Assembly: GCF_003466125.1 (NCBI RefSeq)
Contig: NZ_QSOC01000004.1
Coordinates: forward strand, 186,001 to 250,000
Direction of reading: 5' to 3'
Length of the DNA stretch: 64,000 nucleotides
Source of the DNA: Collinsella sp. TM10-22
Lineage (GTDB): Bacteria > Actinomycetota > Coriobacteriia > Coriobacteriales > Coriobacteriaceae
Of this stretch, positions 7,067 to 15,671 are shown in pieces. Both the position numbers and the translations under genes were made by a program. Every line of letters starts with the position of its first letter. Position 1 is the first letter of the stretch. The notes under the pieces were generated by a model, which worked only from the letters and a program-made list of their open reading frames with translations, did no database searches and was not told where the DNA came from.

Positions 7067-10000
7067 ATGGCAAACTACAGTCCACAACACTTTGAGCCTC
7101 GGGCCAAGGCCGTCAACGTCAAGGGCGTTGCCAACCGCGCCGTCGCAGCCGTTTTGACGGCGGGCCTCATCGCTCAGCCGCTCATGTCGCCGCTGGCGGC
7201 AATCGCTGCACCGTCAACCGATAACGGCGATTCTGTTCAGGGGGGGGGTAGTTCTGTAGAGAATACCGTTGCCGCCGGTAACCAAGCGGTCGTAAAGACG
7301 GCTGCCCAGCTGGCCGAGGAGTCGGCAAAGCAGCTCAAGGACGCTCAGGCCGCCTACGATGCCGCCCAGAAGAAGGCCGACGCGGCGGGCCAGTCTCAAA
7401 AGCAGGCGCAGCAGCAAAAGAATCAGGCCTCGCAGGCTGTGAGCGACAACGAAATCGAGCAGAACGCAGCAGAAGTCGCCGCGCTCCAGGAGAAGATTGA
7501 CGAGCTCAAAGCCGCCGTCGAAAAGACCGAGCAGCAGCAGAAGAAGCTGGGCGACCTGAACGATCAGCTTGAACAGGCCAACAAGAGTGTCGAGGATAAG
7601 ACCCAGGCGCTCAAGGACGCCAAGGCAAAGCAGGATGAGGCCAAGAAGGCCCTCGACGATGCGCAGGCCAAGCTCGAGGCCATGGGTATGGACGAGTACG
7701 AGGCCGCCAAGAAGGCCGTCGAGGACGCGCAGGCAAAGCTCGATGATGCCAATAAGGCCGTTACTACTGCACAGGCCAATCTGGACCAGGCCAAGGCTAC
7801 CGAGGCCAACGCTCAGCGGGAAAAGAAGGACACTGAGGCCGCTCTGACTTCCGCCCAGGCCAAGAAGCAGGAGACTGCCGCTGCTCTCGCAGCCGCAACC
7901 ACCGCGCGCGATAACGCCCAGCAGAAGTTCAACCAGGCGCAGGCCGCGCTCGATGCTGCCGTCTCGGGTACGGGTGTTGACCTGAGTGCGCTTGAGGCCG
8001 CCAAGAACGCTGCTGCTGGTGAGCTCAAGACCGCGCAGGCCGCGCTCGAAGCCGCGACGACTGCAGACGCCACCGCACAGGCGAACCTGCAGGCGGCCCA
8101 GAATACCGTCGACGCCGCCCAGCAGAAGGCCAACGCCGCCAACGCTGCCGTGGCATCTGCCCAGTCTGCATACGATGCGGCAAACAAGGAGTACAACGCC
8201 GCCGCCAGCGAGCGCGACGCCGCCAAGGCCGCATACGAGAAGGCGCAGCAGACCGAAGCAGACAAGAAGGCCGCGTACGATAAGCTTGTCGAAGTTCGCA
8301 AGCAGAAGCGCAGCGAGTGGGAGGCAGCCTGCGCCGCTTCGAACGCCGCGGAAAAGGCTTATGACGCTGCTAATGCCCAGGTTGAGGCTCTTGAGCAGCA
8401 GATTGCCGACCTCAAGTCGAACATGACCGTTGACCAGGAAGTCATCAGCCAGGGCATATTCGGCTTCATGAATTACATCGTCGGCGGCAGCCAGTTCACA
8501 GCCACACAGAAAAAGAACGCCCAGGAAGCCGTATCGATGCTGACCGGTGCCGCTGACAAGGCCGAATGGTATGACCAGTACGTCGATCATGACATGTCTC
8601 GCGACACCAACCCGCTCTCCCTGGAGCAGATGCGCAACGCCTTGACATATCTCGACACCCAGAACAACCTCCGCAAGGCGAACGGTCAGTCGGCGCTCAG
8701 CGTCAGCCTCCGCATGACTGCGGCAGCCGCCCTTAATGTATCATATTCATCGAACATCTGGGGGCACTCGGGCTGCTACTGGGACAATGGAGAAAATCTT
8801 GCCGGCGGCGGCGGCGCATATACCGGCGGCGAGACCGAGGATACGCTTGGCTGGCCATATACCGGTCTCTACACTCAGGAAAAAGAGGCATTCGATAAGT
8901 ACGTCGAGAAGAATAGTGACCTTGGAAACCATCGATATGATTCCTACTATATCTACCAGCACTACAGCAGCATCTACCATGAGTGCGGGCACTATCTCAA
9001 CATCATCGATGCCGGCACGAAGGCTATCGGCATCGCGACCGGTAGCGGTAAGAACACCGATTCCGAGGTAACAATCTTCGATTACAGCTCTTTTGACAGT
9101 GAGGCTGATTTCACTGTCTCCGAGTTCAAGAAGCTCCTGAACGACTACATCGATTCCGCATACAACGCAGGCGGCACGCAGGAGCAGAAGGAGCAGCTGA
9201 AGCAGCTTCAGAATAAGCTGGCGGAAGCGCAGAAGACCTTCGGTACTACCAAGGAAGCTTATTTCGCAGCGGTAAATAAGCAGGATGCGGCGCATGACGC
9301 CTATACCGCGGCAGACACGAACGTGAACACCGCCAAGGGCGAGTACGAGAAGGCTAAGTCCGGCACCGCCGCCGCGAAGACGACATACGACGCCGCCGAA
9401 GCCAAACTCAAGGGTATCGACGTCAAGACGCCCCAGACCAAGCTCGATGCCGCCAAGGGCGAGGCCGCTACTGCCCAGGCAGCTCTCGATAAGGCAAACG
9501 CCACGCTTGCTGACAGCAAGACGAAGGCAGCTGAGGCCGCTGCTCACAAGGCGAAGGCTCGCAGCGCCCGCGACGCCGCCAAGGTAAAGTCCGATCAGGC
9601 CAACGAGGCGTATGACAACGCTACCGCTTCGGTCAAGGACCTTGCCGCCAAGTGCGATGCCGCCAAGACGGATCTTGCGAACAAGCAGGGCACGCTTAAC
9701 GATGCCAAGAAGGCCGACGACACTGCCCAGGCTGGCGTTGACAAGGCTCAGGCCGCAGATGTGCACGCCGCAACCGCTCTTTCGGGCGCCAAGCAGGCAG
9801 TTGCCGCCAAGACGCAGACCCTGTCCGACGCACAGGCGAAGGCCAAGGCCGCCGAGGACGAGCTTGCCACCGCAAACAAGGCCTTCGAGCGCTTCGCCGG
9901 TGCCCAGAAGGCGGTCGACGACGCCAAGGCCGCCTATGACGCTGCCGTGGCCAGTGTCGCCGATGCCCAGAAGCAGCTCGAGGCCGCCAACGAAGCCGTC

Positions 10001-10519
10001 GTCGATGCGAACCTCGATATCGTCAAGGCCAAGGCCGAGCTTGCCAGCGATGAGGCACTCAAGGCCGATCTTGAGGCTGTCGACCACAAGGCATCCCTTG
10101 CCGCGGGCACGACGGGCAACGAGAAGCTGGTCAAGCTGAACGCTGCCTACGCTCGCTATAAGGCCGCCGTCGATGCCGCCGCTGGCCTCAAGGCTGCTCT
10201 GAGCGATGCCGATGCCAAACTGTCCGATGCCAACGACGCCTATGCCGCCGCGCTGGCTGAGCTTGGCGATGCCAAGGATGCCCTGGCTGCCGCGCAGGCC
10301 GAGTACGACAAGTATCATCCCAAGGCTGAGCCGCAGGCCAAGCCTCAGGTTGCGCAGGCTGCTGCAAAGGCCCCCGTTGCCAAGAAACAGGCTGCGCCTG
10401 CCGCGCTCGCCCAGACTGGCGACAATTCCGCTCTTGCGGGCGAGGTGTTCGTCATCGGCGGTATTACGCTCGTGGCCGCTGGTGTGACGCTGAGCGATCG
10501 TCGTCGCAAGCAGATGTAG
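7067..10519 (+). CDS. large sortase-anchored surface protein: coiled coil - CAP domain - coiled coil
   Basis: 1150 residues. The N-terminus has a long signal peptide with basic residues, then a hydrophobic core ending in PLAAIAAPS (about residues 20-47). Residues about 75-450 are alanine-rich heptad sequence. Residues about 458-705 form a CAP/SCP-like domain with the signatures WGHSGCYWDNGENLAGG and HECGHYLNII. A second alanine-rich coiled coil fills about 707-1085. A proline/lysine linker precedes a variant sorting signal, LAQTG at 1114-1118, then a hydrophobic helix and the tail RRRK. It is probably a cell-wall-linked stalked adhesin or enzyme. A run of nine G at 7240-7248, right after the signal peptide, could switch the frame by slippage. 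Confidence 0.85.
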   Translation: MANYSPQHFEPRAKAVNVKGVANRAVAAVLTAGLIAQPLMSPLAAIAAPSTDNGDSVQGGGSSVENTVAAGNQAVVKTAAQLAEESAKQLKDAQAAYDAAQKKADAAGQSQKQAQQQKNQASQAVSDNEIEQNAAEVAALQEKIDELKAAVEKTEQQQKKLGDLNDQLEQANKSVEDKTQALKDAKAKQDEAKKALDDAQAKLEAMGMDEYEAAKKAVEDAQAKLDDANKAVTTAQANLDQAKATEANAQREKKDTEAALTSAQAKKQETAAALAAATTARDNAQQKFNQAQAALDAAVSGTGVDLSALEAAKNAAAGELKTAQAALEAATTADATAQANLQAAQNTVDAAQQKANAANAAVASAQSAYDAANKEYNAAASERDAAKAAYEKAQQTEADKKAAYDKLVEVRKQKRSEWEAACAASNAAEKAYDAANAQVEALEQQIADLKSNMTVDQEVISQGIFGFMNYIVGGSQFTATQKKNAQEAVSMLTGAADKAEWYDQYVDHDMSRDTNPLSLEQMRNALTYLDTQNNLRKANGQSALSVSLRMTAAAALNVSYSSNIWGHSGCYWDNGENLAGGGGAYTGGETEDTLGWPYTGLYTQEKEAFDKYVEKNSDLGNHRYDSYYIYQHYSSIYHECGHYLNIIDAGTKAIGIATGSGKNTDSEVTIFDYSSFDSEADFTVSEFKKLLNDYIDSAYNAGGTQEQKEQLKQLQNKLAEAQKTFGTTKEAYFAAVNKQDAAHDAYTAADTNVNTAKGEYEKAKSGTAAAKTTYDAAEAKLKGIDVKTPQTKLDAAKGEAATAQAALDKANATLADSKTKAAEAAAHKAKARSARDAAKVKSDQANEAYDNATASVKDLAAKCDAAKTDLANKQGTLNDAKKADDTAQAGVDKAQAADVHAATALSGAKQAVAAKTQTLSDAQAKAKAAEDELATANKAFERFAGAQKAVDDAKAAYDAAVASVADAQKQLEAANEAVVDANLDIVKAKAELASDEALKADLEAVDHKASLAAGTTGNEKLVKLNAAYARYKAAVDAAAGLKAALSDADAKLSDANDAYAAALAELGDAKDALAAAQAEYDKYHPKAEPQAKPQVAQAAAKAPVAKKQAAPAALAQTGDNSALAGEVFVIGGITLVAAGVTLSDRRRKQM

Positions 10520-10585
10520 CGTTTCGAGCGTAGTTTCTGCAACGAACTTCAATTCATAACGGGACCGTCTCGTTAGCCAAACGAT

Positions 10586-10627
10586 AAGGCCGGCGCGCTG
10601 TTAAATGCAGCGCGCCGGCCTTTCTTT
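10586..10627 (+). terminator. intrinsic terminator of the surface-protein gene
   Basis: A perfect 15-bp stem (AAGGCCGGCGCGCTG, 10586-10600, pairing with 10608-10622) ends in TTTCTTT. Confidence 0.85.
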
Positions 10628-10638
10628 GCGTTGGTATC

Positions 10639-10678
10639 AAAAAGCCCGGTCGGTAGCCGCGAAAGCTACCGACCGGGC
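10639..10678 (-). terminator. intrinsic terminator of the OPT transporter gene
   Basis: GCCCGGTCGGTAGC pairs perfectly across a 7-base loop. Read on the - strand, the stem is followed by a T5 run (AAAAA at 10639-10643 on +). It lies 42 bases after the transporter stop. Confidence 0.85.
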
Positions 10679-10719
10679 AAATCGTAGGCAATATGGTCGC
10701 TGTCGAGCAACTGCTCGAC

Positions 10720-12423
10720 TTAGCCCAGCAGGCTCAGACCCACGGAGACAAACGCCAGGATAACGCCGACGATGGACTCGCCACCGAGCAGACCGCTGGC
10801 GACGACCAGGCCCTGCTCCTGGAAGGCGGCATCCTTGGAGGCCTTCTCCTCGTCCGAAAGACCGGCAGCGGCGTCGCGGCGTGCGGCCCACTTGTCGTAG
10901 GCGAGCTTGACGCAGGAGCCCAAGAAGGCCGTGAGCGACATGTAGAACGGCAAGTAGACGCCCAGGCCGATCATCATGGCCGGAATGCCGAGCCAGTACA
11001 TGACGATGCCGGCGATAAAGCCGCCTGCAAACCACGGCACGCTCGGGATGCCCGAGACCATGGTGGCGACGACGCTTGCCTGCGCGGCTACAAAGCTCTT
11101 GTCGGGGCCGAAGGCGTCCGGACCATAGGCGGTGACGAGCGCGACCATGACAGCGGCGGCGACCAGGGCGCCCACGATGCCGCCGATGGCCTGGCCGATC
11201 CACTGAGCGCGCGGGTTGGTACCCAGCACGGCGCCGGCCTTAAAGTCGTTCATGACGTCGCCCGCAAGGCCGCACGCCACGGCTACGATGCCGGCGATGA
11301 AGAACAGCTTGACCTGAGCGATCTGTGCGAAGGCAGCCACGATGAGCATGACGATGAGGCCAAAGATCTCCATGGGGTCGATGCCCGTCTGGCCGCAGCT
11401 CTGTGCGCTCATGATGGTGGTGACAAAGGTGAACAGCGTCACGATGACGGCCGGAACGGGGCCAAGGTCGAGCGCGATGGCGACGATCACGGCGATGGCG
11501 GCAGTACCCAGGCCGATGATGCCGGCGTCGAGCTTAAGCGAGCCCGAGATGAGCGACTGCTCGTCGGTGTCGGTGGAGCTGTCGGCGGCAAGGCCACGGA
11601 CGATACCGGCGACCTGCGGCAGGATGTCCTTGAGGACGACGGCGACGCCAAAGCCCATCATAAGACCCATACCGAGGGACTTGACGATACCCTGGGCGGT
11701 TACGACGTCGAATAGACCGGCAGCGGTGCCGCCCACGATGATGCCAAAGTTACCTAGCAGCGCGCCGGCAAACCAGAAGGCAACCGGGGCGAAGCCCACC
11801 AAAAAGCCGATGGAGAGCAGCATGGGCGAGTTATAGATGGCAAAGGTCACGCCGGGGATATTGAGCGTGCACAGCATGCTGGGCACCACGCCCAGAGCGT
11901 CGCGAAGAACGCTGTAGATGCCTGCGATGGCCATGGAGCCAAAGAGCTGCTTGCCGGTCTTGCCGCCGGCCTCGGTAGCACGCAGGGTCTGAGCTGCGGC
12001 ATTGCCGGTGGGGAACTCCAGCGCGGCGTCCACGATAAAGTGACGGTGGATGAGTGCCGTGGCCAGCAGGCCCAGGATAGTGCCGGCGAGTGCCACGATA
12101 AACATGTCGAGCCAGCTGATCTGGTCGGCATAGCCCAGCATCCAAGCGCCCGGGATGGTAAACGCCAGACCGCCGGCGACCATGGCGCCTGCGGACATGA
12201 TGGTGTGGGTGACGTTTGCCTCGTTGAGGTTGGCGTTGCCCATGAGCTTCAGGAAGAACAGCGAAATGACGGCAGCGAAAATGATCGGCCAGGGGAGTGC
12301 GCCCATCTTGAGGGCCGTGTAGGCCGAGCTTGCCGTGATAATCACGCAGCCAAGGACGCCGACGACGACGCCGCGCAGCGTGAGTTGCCCGCGCATCGAG
12401 GCACGGTTCGAGGGATTGCTCAT
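10720..12423 (-). CDS. OPT (oligopeptide transporter) family membrane transporter
   Basis: 567 residues, almost entirely hydrophobic, with roughly 14 membrane segments. The start at 12423 has AAGGAG seven bases upstream on the - strand. Family features are an N-terminal LTLRGVVVGVLGCVIITASSA helix with the downstream YTALKMGALPWPI motif, the GNANLNEANVTHTIMSAGAM segment, and an EFPTGNAAAQTLRA segment typical of prokaryotic OPT proteins. OPT carriers import oligopeptides or metal chelates by proton coupling, and the bacterial substrate is usually unknown. The gene stands alone between divergent neighbours, so context adds nothing about substrate. Confidence 0.88.
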   Translation of the reverse strand: MSNPSNRASMRGQLTLRGVVVGVLGCVIITASSAYTALKMGALPWPIIFAAVISLFFLKLMGNANLNEANVTHTIMSAGAMVAGGLAFTIPGAWMLGYADQISWLDMFIVALAGTILGLLATALIHRHFIVDAALEFPTGNAAAQTLRATEAGGKTGKQLFGSMAIAGIYSVLRDALGVVPSMLCTLNIPGVTFAIYNSPMLLSIGFLVGFAPVAFWFAGALLGNFGIIVGGTAAGLFDVVTAQGIVKSLGMGLMMGFGVAVVLKDILPQVAGIVRGLAADSSTDTDEQSLISGSLKLDAGIIGLGTAAIAVIVAIALDLGPVPAVIVTLFTFVTTIMSAQSCGQTGIDPMEIFGLIVMLIVAAFAQIAQVKLFFIAGIVAVACGLAGDVMNDFKAGAVLGTNPRAQWIGQAIGGIVGALVAAAVMVALVTAYGPDAFGPDKSFVAAQASVVATMVSGIPSVPWFAGGFIAGIVMYWLGIPAMMIGLGVYLPFYMSLTAFLGSCVKLAYDKWAARRDAAAGLSDEEKASKDAAFQEQGLVVASGLLGGESIVGVILAFVSVGLSLLG

Positions 12424-12561
12424 ATAAAACTCCTTTGCGTATATCCGCTTCCCCCGGGAGCGCCGTTACGGATACGGCGCGGGAAGTCGGGTTACCAAGG
12501 GCCGCCGCGTGAGCTCGCGCGCGACCGCGCATCAGTATAGCGGCAGGGCGGCTCATTTGGG

Positions 12562-12686
12562 GGTAGTCTTTTTGGGACGGGGCTTTTTTAGCTGCCCTTT
12601 GACAGTTGACGAATTATCTGGGATTGGGGCAAATATCAACCGACATATTGGGGTAGCTAAAATTGCCCCGTCCCAAAATGACTACC
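12562..12686. repeat. 125-bp paired REP-like (BIME-type) element, copy 1
   Basis: The arm at 12562-12597 is the reverse complement of 12651-12686 with about four mismatches. Each arm can itself fold into a hairpin with the loop core GGGACGGGGC. The middle contains CAGTTGACGAATTATC, which recurs one base shorter in the copy at 33378-33502. The element fills part of the 321-base OPT/coaX divergent region. A TATACT box at 12712-12717 downstream may be the coaX -10. Confidence 0.8.
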
Positions 12687-12744
12687 TGGGATGGCTGGTT
12701 CGGGTAGGCGATATACTGCTGGGCAGACGAAAGGAGCGCCGACG

Positions 12745-13596
12745 ATGCTTAATGGGTGCGCATACATATTGACGGTCGACGTGGGCAACACGTTCATTCG
12801 CTTTGGTCTGTTTGCCGAGGATTCGGCTGCGGCGCAGGAATGCCCGCTTGCGACGTGCGAGATCACGACGCCGACCCGTATTACGGCCGATGAAGCGCGT
12901 ATGCGTCTCGCTCAAGTCATGGCCGCGCTGGCGGCCGATGCGGGCATGCCGGGCACACTTGTGCCCACGGCTGCCGTGCTGAGCTGCGTGGTGCCGGCGC
13001 TCGAGCGCCCGTGGAAGACGGCGTTTTCTCGCACCTGTACGGGGCGCGTGCTCACTGTGGGACCGGGCCTCAAGACCGGCATGCCTGTGCACTACGATGA
13101 CCCGGCCGAGATCGGTCCCGACCGCATCGCCGACGCCGTGGCGGCCCGTGCCGTCTACGGCTCTCCGTGCATCGTGATCGACCTGGGCACCACGACCAAT
13201 ATCGAGGTCATCGACGCGCACGGCACCTTTGTCGGCGGCGTTATCGCTCCGGGGCTGGCGCTCGGCGCCCGTTCGCTCTCGGCAGCTGCGGCGCGCCTGC
13301 CGCAGGTTGAGCCCTCGGCGCCGACGCATGTGATCGGTCGCAACACGCGCGAGGCCATGCGTTCGGGCGTGGTTCTGGGCGAGGTGGCCCGCATCGACGG
13401 CATGCTCGACATGGTGCTCGCCGAGATGCGCGCGACCAAGGCCGCGGGGGAGGGCGACGTGCCCATCGTCATCACCGGCGACGATGCCGACCCGCTCGCG
13501 GCGTTGGTCGGCCACAGCCTGACGGTCGACGACGCGTTGACGCTGCGGGGTCTCGCCGAGCTGTACCGCATCAACCAAAAGCCCCGCCGCGTGTAA
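12745..13596 (+). CDS. coaX: type III pantothenate kinase
   Basis: 283 residues from the ATG at 12745, preceded by AAGGAG; the in-frame GTG-type starts upstream are too far from this site. It phosphorylates pantothenate in the first step of coenzyme A synthesis. The ASKHA-fold motifs are present: the phosphate-1 loop TVDVGNTFIRFGLF at residues 10-23, GPGLKTGMP, the EIGPDRIADAVAA substrate motif, the DLGTTTN phosphate-2 loop and GGVIAPGLALGARSL. Type III kinases use a monovalent cation and are not inhibited by CoA, as known for the family. The promoter region overlaps a 125-bp REP-like element. Confidence 0.93.
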   Translation: MLNGCAYILTVDVGNTFIRFGLFAEDSAAAQECPLATCEITTPTRITADEARMRLAQVMAALAADAGMPGTLVPTAAVLSCVVPALERPWKTAFSRTCTGRVLTVGPGLKTGMPVHYDDPAEIGPDRIADAVAARAVYGSPCIVIDLGTTTNIEVIDAHGTFVGGVIAPGLALGARSLSAAAARLPQVEPSAPTHVIGRNTREAMRSGVVLGEVARIDGMLDMVLAEMRATKAAGEGDVPIVITGDDADPLAALVGHSLTVDDALTLRGLAELYRINQKPRRV

Positions 13597-13634
13597 ATGT
13601 GAGGGCGCCGGTGGGACAAACGCCCTACCTTTCA

Positions 13635-13645
13635 CCTGCTACAAT
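13635..13645 (+). promoter_or_regulatory. candidate extended -10 promoter of the dCMP deaminase gene
   Basis: The sequence CTGCTACAAT contains TACAAT (13640-13645) preceded by TGC, an extended -10 form. It sits 34 bases before the start codon. No matching -35 is obvious. Confidence 0.35.
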
Positions 13646-13679
13646 GGGTCAAACTATTGCGATTACGGAGGTGTCTGCC

Positions 13680-14204
13680 ATGTCGGACGATCTTCATCAA
13701 ACTTCGTCAGGCAAGCGCCTGGACGTCATTAGCTGGGACGAGTTCTTTATGAGCGTGGCCATCGCCGCGCAGCGCCGCAGCAAGGACCCCAACACACAGG
13801 TGGGTGCGTGCATCGCCAGCACCAACCACCGCATCCTTTCGGTGGGCTACAACGGTACGCCCTCGGCGCTCAACGACGACTTTTTCCCGTGGGGTACGAG
13901 CGACGACCCGCTGCAGGACAAGCACAACTACGTGGTCCATGCCGAGGCAAACGCCGTGCTCAACTACCGTGGCTCGCTCAAGGACCTCGAGGGCTCCACG
14001 GTCTACGTCACGCTGTTCCCGTGCCACGACTGCGCCAAGATTTTGGCGCAGGTGGGCGTGGGCGAGGTTGTCTACCTGGACAACAAGTACGCCGACACCG
14101 ATGATGGACGCATCAGCCGCCGCATTCTCGACTCCTGCGGCATCAGCTACCGCCAGGTTATCGTCGATGTTCACATCGGCACCGAGGGGCAGGCTCGGCA
14201 GTAG
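13680..14204 (+). CDS. deoxycytidylate (dCMP) deaminase
   Basis: 174 residues from the ATG at 13680, with ACGGAGG upstream. It carries the zinc-dependent cytidine/deoxycytidylate deaminase signature: HAE at residues 87-89, where Glu89 would be the proton shuttle, and PCHDC with Cys115 and Cys118 as zinc ligands. The segment GYNGTPSALND is typical of dCMP deaminases, which bind the 5'-phosphate. The product dUMP feeds thymidylate synthesis. ComEB-like proteins share this family, but no competence genes adjoin. Terminator signals are weak, and a half REP-like repeat follows. Confidence 0.88.
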   Translation: MSDDLHQTSSGKRLDVISWDEFFMSVAIAAQRRSKDPNTQVGACIASTNHRILSVGYNGTPSALNDDFFPWGTSDDPLQDKHNYVVHAEANAVLNYRGSLKDLEGSTVYVTLFPCHDCAKILAQVGVGEVVYLDNKYADTDDGRISRRILDSCGISYRQVIVDVHIGTEGQARQ

Positions 14205-14233
14205 CGCGTGGCAACGCCAGCTGGCAACAAAAA

Positions 14234-14266
14234 GCAGCTAAAAAGGCCCCGTCCCAAATTGACTGC
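14234..14266. repeat. single REP-like hairpin (half element)
   Basis: The stretch holds the reverse-complement core GGCCCCGTCCCAAATTGAC, flanked by short complementary arms GCAG and CTGC. It matches one arm of the 125-bp elements at 12562 and 33378 and lies 30 bases after a stop codon. Confidence 0.6.
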
Positions 14267-14376
14267 TCGTGAAAGTCGTGTCCGCACGCATGGCTGGCGC
14301 CTAAGCGGGTACATGGCTGTAGTAACATAGCCCCTGTCCGCGGGCGTGCCCGCGTTATTGTGAGAAAGGAGCCCCT

Positions 14377-14655
14377 GTGGCTGTTAACGAAGAGCTGCTT
14401 AAGAAGGTTCTTGAAGAGATTCGCCCCAACCTGCAGGCCGATGGCGGCGATATGGAGTATGTGGGCGTCGACGACGAGGGCGTTGTCAAGCTGGAGCTGC
14501 AGGGCGCCTGCGCCGGCTGCCCCATGAGCTCCCTAACCCTTTCCATGGGTATCGAGCGCATCCTGAAGGAGCATGTGCCCGGCGTTACCCGCGTTGAGCA
14601 GGTCAATGCTTCCGGCGAGGCCGAGGATCTGTACGACGAGTACGCGCCGTTCTAA
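14377..14655 (+). CDS. NifU C-terminal-like iron-sulfur scaffold protein
   Basis: 92 residues with a GTG start at 14377 preceded by AGAAAGGAG. The NFU domain spans nearly the whole protein. The paired cysteines of the CAGCP motif are residues 45 and 48, which bridge a 4Fe-4S cluster across a dimer in characterised members. The family delivers clusters to target enzymes. No isc or suf genes are next to it, so it may act as a stand-alone carrier. It is the usual length for single-domain Nfu proteins. Confidence 0.88.
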   Translation: MAVNEELLKKVLEEIRPNLQADGGDMEYVGVDDEGVVKLELQGACAGCPMSSLTLSMGIERILKEHVPGVTRVEQVNASGEAEDLYDEYAPF

Positions 14656-14764
14656 GATGCGAAAGCTGCGGACGGCATACTCCGCATAGACGTTGCGCCC
14701 AAATATGCGGCTGCGAGCGCAAGGCCCGCGGCCGCATTTGTATGTAGGGAGTAGGAGGGTCGAC

Positions 14765-15586
14765 ATGCTCAACGACTTCTACCATATGCTTGATCCTGTC
14801 GCGATCTCGGCGGGCCCCATCACCATCTACTGGTATGGTCTGGCCTATGTGGTCGGCGCTCTGCTCACGGCGGTCGTCATGTACCGCACACAGCGTCGCT
14901 GGGGCTTTAACATCACGATTGACGACCTGACGAGCGTCGTGGTCGGCGTGGTCTTTGGCCTCATTATCGGTGCGCGCCTGTTCTACGTCGTCTTTTACGG
15001 TGATGGCTACTACTGGGCGCACCCGCTCGAGATCTTTGCCACCAACGAGGGCGGCATGAGCTTCCACGGTGGCCTGGTCGGCGGCATTATCGGCGGCATC
15101 ATCGTGTGCCGCATGTATAAGCTCGACGCCTGGACCATTGCCGACCTTGCAGTTATCGGCGCGCCGCTGGCGCTGTGCCTGGGACGTTGCGCCAACTTCG
15201 TGAACGGTGAGCTGTGGGGCAAGCCGACCGATCTGCCGTGGGGCGTGGTCTTTGGCGGGACTGCGGGCGAGATGCCTCGTCACCCCTCCCAGCTCTACGA
15301 GGCATTTCTGGAGGGCATCGTGCTCTTTTGCATTCTGCAGGTGCTCAGCCGCAAAAAGCCGCTACTGCCCCAAGGCACGTTTATGGGCGTGTTCGTGATG
15401 GGTTACGGCATCGTCCGCTTCCTCGTCGAGTTCGTGCGCGTGCCCGATGCGCAGTTGGGCTATCTGCTGGGTGGCGTTATCACCATGGGTCAGCTGCTGA
15501 GTTTGCCGCTCGTGATCGCCGGCCTGGCGCTCATTATCTTCGCCCGACACCGCAATCGCCCCCAGCGCATCTACCTCGACGCCTAA
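14765..15586 (+). CDS. lgt: prolipoprotein diacylglyceryl transferase
   Basis: 273 residues from the ATG at 14765, preceded by TAGGAGGG. It transfers diacylglycerol from phosphatidylglycerol to the lipobox cysteine of prolipoproteins in the cytoplasmic membrane. About seven membrane segments are visible. Conserved motifs are the catalytic-region GGMSFHGGLVGG and the Lgt signature GRCANFVNGELWG. The downstream sequences PSQLYEAFLEG and FLVEFVR also fit the family. The size is normal. It lies 109 bases after the Nfu gene and could be cotranscribed with it. Confidence 0.94.
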   Translation: MLNDFYHMLDPVAISAGPITIYWYGLAYVVGALLTAVVMYRTQRRWGFNITIDDLTSVVVGVVFGLIIGARLFYVVFYGDGYYWAHPLEIFATNEGGMSFHGGLVGGIIGGIIVCRMYKLDAWTIADLAVIGAPLALCLGRCANFVNGELWGKPTDLPWGVVFGGTAGEMPRHPSQLYEAFLEGIVLFCILQVLSRKKPLLPQGTFMGVFVMGYGIVRFLVEFVRVPDAQLGYLLGGVITMGQLLSLPLVIAGLALIIFARHRNRPQRIYLDA

Positions 15587-15595
15587 CCACCACAT

Positions 15596-15630
15596 ACCAC
15601 CACAAAGGGGACAGGCACCTTTGTGGTGGT
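15596..15630 (+). repeat. REP-like hairpin after lgt, possibly acting as a terminator
   Basis: A 13-bp perfect stem (ACCACCACAAAGG with its complement) encloses the core GGACAGGCA and is followed by TTTT. It begins nine bases after the lgt stop. The core matches the dispersed GGGGACAGG family. Confidence 0.65.
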
Positions 15631-15671
15631 TTTGCCGAGTTTGATAGGTTTCTAGAAAGGCTCTTTGGACT

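Noticed and set aside
8980..9010. HEXXH-type metalloprotease motif in the surface protein (YHECGHYLN)
   Set aside because: The spacing is HECGH, not a canonical zincin site, and the surrounding GENLA and GHYLN signatures fit a CAP domain instead.
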